From positions 1 to 10,303 of the forward strand of contig JAGLZG010000116.1 in assembly GCA_023131705.1 (NCBI GenBank): 10,303 nt of DNA. Direction: 5' to 3'. Source of the DNA: Nanobdellota archaeon. GTDB taxonomy: Archaea; Nanobdellota; Nanobdellia; Woesearchaeales; B3-WOES. The translations under genes and the position numbers were made by a program. This document shows, piece after piece, positions 5,699 through 10,303 of this stretch. Numbering within the stretch: position 1 is the first letter of the stretch; every line of letters begins with the position of its first letter. The notes under the pieces are model-generated. The model saw only the letters and a list, made by a program, of their open reading frames with translations. It was not told the origin of the DNA and searched no databases.

Positions 5699-7000
5699 AT
5701 GTTGACTAAGAACAAGAAAATCCTCTTTGGGCTCATAGAGTCTATGGGCTTCAAGCCCCATAAAGGACAGAGAGCTGTCTTGAAGGCTTTCCTTAAATTC
5801 AGGTTCTTATGTGTTGTTTGTGGAAGGAGATGGGGAAAGACAAAGATTGCATCCATGCTTGTTCTTTATACTCTTCTTGAGAAAGATACTAAATCTATTT
5901 GTATCTCAAAGACATATAAACTCAGCAAGAAACTCTGGAATTATGTCTACAAAGATGTTCTGAGATTCTATGGGGCTGGAGTGGTCAATATCAATAAATC
6001 AGAGATGATCATGACTACTCCCTGGGGATCAACTCTTGAACTGGGTTCTGCAGATAATCCTGATGGTCTCCTGGGTGATACTTATGATCTCCAGATAATT
6101 GATGAGGCTGCAACCCTGAAGGGAATGATGTGGGAACAGTTCATCTCCCCTTCTGCAAGAGACAGGAAGGGAACAGTGGTTCTCATTACTACTCCCAGAG
6201 GACACAATTGGATACACAAGCTCTTTAATCTGGGACAGAAGCTTCTGGATGGATGGTGGAGTAGGACAGGACACAGCTTTGAGAATACTGCTATTTATGA
6301 TCCAGAAGAGCAGGATCTTGTAAAGTCTCAGACTGATCCCCTTTATTTCTCCCAGGAATATGCAGCTTCATTTGTTGTGTTTGCTGATCAGGTTTACTCA
6401 GATTTCAGAGAAGAGGATCATGTTGTAACTTTGGATGATATGCCAAATCTCAAGGACTGGGATATCTATGCTTCGATTGATCCAGGATATGCAGTGATGT
6501 GTGCAATACAATGGATTGCTTACAACAAAGCCAGTGGAGAGATTCTTATCTATGATGAAGTCCTGGAGAAGAGATTGAAATATCCTGCAATTATTCAGAA
6601 TCTCAGGAGGAGAGAGCCAAAAGGAGGATATGCAGGATTCATCTGTGAGGTTGCCGGAAACCAAAGGGATCAGGCTGGATACTCATTCATCCAGACTCTT
6701 GAAGAGGATGAGTGGTTCTTGAAGAAAGACTATACAATCTATGCAAAGAGATATGGAATCATTAAAGGTCTCAATAAAGTAAGAGCAAAGCTTCTCAATA
6801 CAAAGGATGAGATTCATCTTAAAGTGACCCAGAATTGCACAGGGACAATAGGAATGTTTCTCAATTATCATTATCCTGAAAAGAAGGCGACTGAGAAGCC
6901 TGAGAAGGATGGAGTCTGGGATCATCCTGCAGATACAACAAGATACTTTGTTGAGTTCATTGACTATTATGAGAATGGCACAGTAGAATATGACTTATAA
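5699..7000 (+). CDS. terL: Terminase large subunit (TerL), packaging ATPase and nuclease
   Basis: This is the motor that pumps DNA into the procapsid and cuts the concatemer. At 433 residues it has the normal length and both domains. ATPase domain: a Q-motif-like 'KPHKGQRAVLKAF' (residues 19-31), Walker A 'CGRRWGKTK' (41-49), Walker B 'LQIIDEAA' with D135 and E136, and the coupling motif 'ITTPRG' (163-168). RNase H-like nuclease domain: first acidic residue D261 in 'SIDPGY', a second at E317 in 'ICEVAG', and a C-terminal 'VWDHPADTTRYF' with D408 and D412. All key residues seem intact, so the enzyme should be active. The start is two bases after the previous stop with no strong ribosome site, suggesting translational coupling to the membrane gene. 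Its separation from TerS is unusual. Confidence 0.95.
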   Translation: MLTKNKKILFGLIESMGFKPHKGQRAVLKAFLKFRFLCVVCGRRWGKTKIASMLVLYTLLEKDTKSICISKTYKLSKKLWNYVYKDVLRFYGAGVVNINKSEMIMTTPWGSTLELGSADNPDGLLGDTYDLQIIDEAATLKGMMWEQFISPSARDRKGTVVLITTPRGHNWIHKLFNLGQKLLDGWWSRTGHSFENTAIYDPEEQDLVKSQTDPLYFSQEYAASFVVFADQVYSDFREEDHVVTLDDMPNLKDWDIYASIDPGYAVMCAIQWIAYNKASGEILIYDEVLEKRLKYPAIIQNLRRREPKGGYAGFICEVAGNQRDQAGYSFIQTLEEDEWFLKKDYTIYAKRYGIIKGLNKVRAKLLNTKDEIHLKVTQNCTGTIGMFLNYHYPEKKATEKPEKDGVWDHPADTTRYFVEFIDYYENGTVEYDL

Positions 7001-7014
7001 GAAAGGGGATTCCA

Positions 7015-8526
7015 ATGTTATTTGATAGTATGGTTGATGATGTGATTAAGAGAAGCCTTGTGGATGCAAATCTGGAAGGATCTGAGCTCACATTGGAAAG
7101 AATGGCTGGACTCAAGGAGCTGTATGATAATGTGTTGAAGCCCATTAGAGCTCCATCAATGTCTGATAGAACAATTGAAAGAAGGAGAGAAGCCTGGACT
7201 CCTGTATCATTCACAGCAATGCTGGTTGATAAGATTGCTTCTCTGGTTTATACAAGAGCAGTTACAAGAAAGCTTGTTGATGAAGCTATGAATAAAGCTC
7301 TTCAGGAAGCTTATTTCATGCAGGATGCTGTCTTTCTGAGAGTAACAAAGCTTGCATCTTTGGGAGGATTTGCTGCAATAAGAGTGAGAAGGAAATGGGA
7401 TGGGACAATCACTTTATCCTGCTATGAATACAGTGAAATCAAGCCACATCTGGATCCTGAGAATAGACATGGAAAGCCTATTGGAATTGTATTTTCTGTT
7501 CTAACATCTGATCTTCCTCCCTGGGCAATAGATCAAGTTAAGAAGAAAGATGCAGGAATGTATAGATTTGAAGAGTATATTTCCAGACACATCAGGGATG
7601 ATGATGGAAAGATTCTTACTTATGGAAAATATAGAGCCTGGGTAGATGATAAGGAGATAACAACTCCTACAAATGGAATCAATGTGCTGGGTGATTACCT
7701 GGGAGCTGTCTACTGGAGAGGACTTGATCATCCCTTCAATGCTTATGGAAAGTCTGATGTTCTTCCTCTGTATGAGACTCTTGTTTCCATCAATGAGCTT
7801 ATGACTGATGGAAGAGAGAATATCATGTGGAATATCCATTCTCCCATCATTACTAATGCTTCCGGCAATATCTCCTGGAAGATGGCTCCTGATTCAGTAA
7901 TTCAGCTAAAGAATTCTGGGGAGGAAGAAGCTTATGCTAAGAGGCTTCCAAAGGGAACAGATTCAATCAATGACTTCTCTGTATTCCTTGATATCCTGCT
8001 GAAAGCATTCCACCAGACTTCAAGGATCCCTTCTGTTTCTCTGGGAGATACAAAAGGACTGGGAGGAGCTCCTTCAGGGATTGCTTTAGAAGTAGCAATG
8101 ACTCCAGCAATTGAGCTGGTTGCTGAGAAGGAGAATACAGCAATCCCACAGGAATTGATTCTCATGGAAGAGATTCTTGCAAAGAAAGCATACTATGGGG
8201 ATATCAAAGGGAAATACACAATGAGAGTTGAGGGATATGATATGCCGGATCCTCTCAAAATCAATAAGATCATGGAAGATGCAGTTGTTGAATTTGCTCC
8301 CATAGAACTTCCCAGGGAAATCCAGAAAGAGACACTCTCTTCACAGGTCAAGAGTGGCTTGAAGAGCCAGGAGCAAGCAGTGAAAGAACTCCATCCTTCA
8401 TGGAATGAAGTTGCAGTAGAGGAAGAAATAGAAGCAATCAATGAACCAGTGGCTGAGTCTGATAATTTAGCAAAAGAATCACTAAGGCTGCTGAATGATA
8501 ATCTCAACAAGAAGGATGAAGAATAG
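7015..8526 (+). CDS. Portal protein (SPP1 gp6-like)
   Basis: This protein forms the dodecameric channel at one capsid vertex through which DNA enters and leaves, and it docks TerL. Its 503 residues and order fit the Phage_prot_Gp6 family: an N-terminal helical part with 'FTAMLVDKIASLVYT' (66-80), a wing region with 'LASLGGFAAIRVRRKWDG' (113-130) and the 'SEIKPHLDPENRHGKPIGIV' stretch, and the stem/crown helices around 'AFHQTSRIPSVSLGDTKGLG' with the following 'GAPSGIAL' (351-358). These helices are characteristic of this portal type. The C-terminal 60 residues are acidic and helical. AAAGGGG at 7002-7008 is the ribosome site. It directly follows TerL, the usual order, and ends in TAG, the only one in the window. 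Confidence 0.9.
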   Translation: MLFDSMVDDVIKRSLVDANLEGSELTLERMAGLKELYDNVLKPIRAPSMSDRTIERRREAWTPVSFTAMLVDKIASLVYTRAVTRKLVDEAMNKALQEAYFMQDAVFLRVTKLASLGGFAAIRVRRKWDGTITLSCYEYSEIKPHLDPENRHGKPIGIVFSVLTSDLPPWAIDQVKKKDAGMYRFEEYISRHIRDDDGKILTYGKYRAWVDDKEITTPTNGINVLGDYLGAVYWRGLDHPFNAYGKSDVLPLYETLVSINELMTDGRENIMWNIHSPIITNASGNISWKMAPDSVIQLKNSGEEEAYAKRLPKGTDSINDFSVFLDILLKAFHQTSRIPSVSLGDTKGLGGAPSGIALEVAMTPAIELVAEKENTAIPQELILMEEILAKKAYYGDIKGKYTMRVEGYDMPDPLKINKIMEDAVVEFAPIELPREIQKETLSSQVKSGLKSQEQAVKELHPSWNEVAVEEEIEAINEPVAESDNLAKESLRLLNDNLNKKDEE

Positions 8527-8537
8527 GAGAGAGCATC

Positions 8538-9194
8538 ATGGAGAAGACACTCAATAACTTCTGGGGTAATGTTGAGAAGTTCAAGGCAATCTACAGAAGA
8601 TTGAAGTTTGCTCATAAAGAGGACTTATCTTCCATTGCTGATGAATTTGACAAATGGTTCCTGAATGATTTCAAGGAGATGATTCTTCAGCAGAGTAATT
8701 GGGAAGGGAAGAAGTTTGCTCTTCCTGATGATGAGACTGTTGTAGATAATCTTGTCCAGGAATCAGTGAATGCTGCTTACAGGATTATCTATCCCAGAAT
8801 CATAAAATATATGTCAGACTATTTCGCTGAGTTCTTCAGAGAAGGATTGAAACTTGCTGATTTCAATGCAAGGATGGAGAATGATACAGTAGAGAATGAA
8901 CTCACTGAGGAGGACAAGAAAGCTGTGAGAATGCTCTACAATACAGAAAGCAAGGTCTGGAGAAGCCATATTGAGAAGCATAGAAGACAGCTGGACAGGG
9001 AACTTACTGGAGCTATGCTTGCAGGATCCACCATTGATGAATTCATCATGAGATTTATTGCTCCCGATACTCATGTAGTTGCATATCCTTATGGTAATGC
9101 AAGGATCAGCTGGAGTGAACATATCAGAAGATTCCTTGCAGGAAGACCTAGAATGATTGCTACAACAGCTCACATGAGGAGAAGGGGGATCTGA
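8538..9194 (+). CDS. Portal-adjacent head protein, possible short minor capsid / head morphogenesis protein
   Basis: This 218-residue, mostly alpha-helical, charged protein is encoded right after the portal, the usual place of the SPP1 gp7 / Mu F-type minor head protein. Its C-terminal part has some of that flavour: 'LTGAMLAGSTIDEFIMRF' resembles the 'G.s.defa.rl' helix, and the last 20 residues ('LAGRPRMIATTAHMRRRGI') recall the 'R...IArTe...a...G' segment. The gene stops there, whereas typical members continue, and the conserved acidic residue after 'IArT' is not obvious. It may be a short or diverged member, or a different head protein. AGGAGA at 8525-8530 with seven bases of spacing fixes the start. 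The basic C-terminus could contact DNA or the portal. I see no membrane span or catalytic motif. Confidence 0.6.
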   Translation: MEKTLNNFWGNVEKFKAIYRRLKFAHKEDLSSIADEFDKWFLNDFKEMILQQSNWEGKKFALPDDETVVDNLVQESVNAAYRIIYPRIIKYMSDYFAEFFREGLKLADFNARMENDTVENELTEEDKKAVRMLYNTESKVWRSHIEKHRRQLDRELTGAMLAGSTIDEFIMRFIAPDTHVVAYPYGNARISWSEHIRRFLAGRPRMIATTAHMRRRGI

Positions 9195-9195
9195 T

Positions 9196-9696
9196 ATGCC
9201 TTATGTGACCTTTCTACAAGGTTATGACAGCAAGACTTCTGCTCCCAATATTCAACTCTTTGGAGAAGTGTATGAAGTAGCAGGAGAGCTGTTTGAAGGG
9301 AGAGCCAGTAAGAGCTTCTGTGATGGGCAAACATCAATAACTACTCCCAGATATGCAGATGATAATATGATAACTCTCTTCTTCCAGGATGAAGCAATGG
9401 CTGTTCTTGCAAGTGAGTTGATCAGACAGGAATACATGGATTCTGTTCTTGCTGGAACAATCTCTCCTTCTGTTCTTCCTTATTGGATTGATGATACTAT
9501 CAATATGGATCTCATGTTGCTTGCAATTGCTGTATCTCTCACAGAGGAAGTAAGAAATGCTTTCTCTACTGCAGAAGTCACAGATGCTCAACTCAATGCA
9601 GCAGCAGAAGCATATCTCCTGGATCATGGTGAAGTCCCAACAGAAGAGGAACTCCTTCTGTGGATTGAGGAGAATAGATCATGGCAAAGAATTTGA
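9196..9696 (+). CDS. Unknown acidic protein between head genes
   Basis: I do not recognise this 166-residue protein. It begins one base after the previous stop, with GAAGGGG at 9181-9187 as ribosome site. The N-terminal third is probably beta ('MPYVTFLQGYD', 'IQLFGEVYEVAGELFEG'), and the rest helical and acidic, with 'LASELIRQEYMDSVLAG' (about 72-88), a hydrophobic helix 'MDLMLLAIAVSLTEEVRNAF' (about 104-123), and a closing acidic region 'GEVPTEEELLLWIEENRS'. The hydrophobic helix is short and flanked by acidic residues, so a membrane span is unlikely. Its place between a minor head protein and a scaffold-like protein suggests a role in capsid assembly or maturation, but nothing more specific can be said. 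Confidence 0.65.
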   Translation: MPYVTFLQGYDSKTSAPNIQLFGEVYEVAGELFEGRASKSFCDGQTSITTPRYADDNMITLFFQDEAMAVLASELIRQEYMDSVLAGTISPSVLPYWIDDTINMDLMLLAIAVSLTEEVRNAFSTAEVTDAQLNAAAEAYLLDHGEVPTEEELLLWIEENRSWQRI

Positions 9697-9792
9697 ACAG
9701 GAATTGATTGATTTCTGTTCTTTGAATGAATGGCTTCAAGTGTGAAGCTGAAATAATCAACGAATCAGTGGATTCAATGAAAGGACTTGATA
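9697..9792 (+). other. 96-base gap with broken small-ORF fragments
   Basis: This is the widest gap in the window. A GAGGAG at 9667-9672 lies eight bases before an ATG at 9681, which opens only an eight-residue peptide. A second frame from about 9671 to 9745 reads as plausible protein (ending 'EFEQELIDFCSLNEWLQV'), and the ATG at 9726 opens 24 residues in the first frame, ending at 9800 inside the scaffold gene. Together they could be one small gene split by indels, or chance. I see no clear hairpin, promoter or terminator. Confidence 0.35.
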
Positions 9793-10303
9793 ATGGCTGA
9801 AGAGAGAGAATCAGAGGAGAATCCTGTAGTGGAGACTGCTGGAGCAGAGAAGACTTTCTGGGAGAAAAGAGGCTTCAAGAGTGAAGAGGAATTCTCTAAA
9901 GAGTTTGATCTGCAGAAAACTGATATTGCAAAGCTCAGAGGCAAGAAAACAGGAGCTGAGAAGAAACTTGAGGAATATGAACAGGCTGAAGAACAGAGAA
10001 GAGTAGAGGCTCTCTCTGAGTCTGAGAAACTCAAGGAAGACTTCACAAACCAGCAGACTGAGAATGAGAGATTGCAGAAAGAACTCCTGAAGAGAGACAG
10101 AACTGCTCTCCAGGACAAGACTATCTTCAAGCATTCTTCTGGGAAAGCTATGCTTTCCACAAGATCAAAGCTGTATGATAAAGCATCAAAGAGTGGGGAA
10201 TGGAAGACTGCTGAAGAACTCACAGCCATTCTGGACATTGTGGACACTGAGTTTGAAGATGATTTGAAGGCTCTCAACATCACACTTCCTGCTGCTGGGG
10301 ATG
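9793..10303 (+). CDS. Scaffold-like protein, acidic coiled coil, C-terminus cut by window edge
   Basis: The start at 9793 has AAGGA at 9781-9785 with seven bases of spacing, and an in-frame stop (9778-9780) lies just upstream. The frame stays open to the right edge, giving 170 residues of an unfinished protein. After a loose acidic N-terminus comes a 'KTFWEKRGFKSEEEFSKEF' stretch and then a long Glu/Lys/Gln-rich coiled coil (about residues 40-110, including 'AEKKLEEYEQAEEQRRVEAL' and 'FTNQQTENERLQKELLKRD'), followed by more globular helices. This composition, and the place after the portal and minor-head genes, fit a head scaffolding protein, which co-assembles with and is later removed from the capsid shell. 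The major capsid gene would be expected to follow beyond the window. Confidence 0.7.
   Translation, partial: MAEERESEENPVVETAGAEKTFWEKRGFKSEEEFSKEFDLQKTDIAKLRGKKTGAEKKLEEYEQAEEQRRVEALSESEKLKEDFTNQQTENERLQKELLKRDRTALQDKTIFKHSSGKAMLSTRSKLYDKASKSGEWKTAEELTAILDIVDTEFEDDLKALNITLPAAGD

Noticed and set aside
9726..9800. Independent 24-residue gene
   Set aside because: The frame has protein-like composition but no Shine-Dalgarno site before the ATG at 9726; kept only as part of the broken-ORF observation.
1..10303. Stop-codon reassignment (TGA or TAG recoding)
   Set aside because: TGA, TAA and TAG all end genes at tight junctions with the next start, and none interrupts a recognised domain.

Overview
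The window is a stretch of a tailed double-stranded DNA phage or prophage (Caudoviricetes type), read entirely on the + strand. It carries a recognisable packaging and head module: small terminase, large terminase, portal, a portal-adjacent head protein and a scaffold-like protein. Genes are packed head to tail with gaps of 0 to 43 bases, many stop/start overlaps (TAATG, ATGA, TGATG) and mostly strong AAGGAGG-type ribosome sites, which points to one long polycistronic late transcript. TAA, TGA and TAG all act as stops, so the genetic code is standard. I see no convincing gene on the - strand, and no tRNA, CRISPR, insertion sequence, terminator or promoter.

Layout. Positions 1-212 hold the C-terminal end of a Gp37/Gp68-like (DUF5131) protein, followed by an unknown 100-residue protein. 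The small terminase subunit lies at 560-1036. The next 4.6 kb (1061-5696) separate the two terminase genes, which are usually adjacent. This block holds five beta-rich probable virion or adhesin proteins (sheath-type beta domain, C1q/TNF-like, unknown, LamG-like lectin, fiber-tail-adaptor-like). It then holds five genes in a membrane/zinc-ribbon cluster: a 53-residue zinc ribbon, a membrane-anchored coiled coil, a two-helix holin-sized protein, a second zinc ribbon, and a polytopic membrane protein of 288 residues. From 5699 come the large terminase, portal (SPP1 gp6 type), an alpha-helical head protein, an unknown acidic protein, and an acidic coiled-coil scaffold-like protein that runs off the right edge, where a major capsid gene would be expected next.

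The strongest non-gene signal is composition. By eye I count only 15 CpG dinucleotides in 10,303 bases, against several hundred expected from the base content. Of about 150 arginine codons only one is CGN. The word GGCC also appears to be absent. The depletion covers every gene, so it belongs to the genome and not to one acquired segment. It could reflect a CpG-poor host, CpG methylation with deamination, or escape from a CpG-recognising defence. The host cannot be named from this window; the canonical Shine-Dalgarno sites fit a bacterium but do not exclude an archaeon.

How the genes fit together: TerS and TerL form the packaging motor docked on the portal; the scaffold-like and portal-adjacent proteins build the procapsid. 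The beta-rich proteins probably decorate the virion or bind the cell surface. The membrane cluster may serve lysis, or, for the polytopic protein, cell-surface modification; these last roles are inference.
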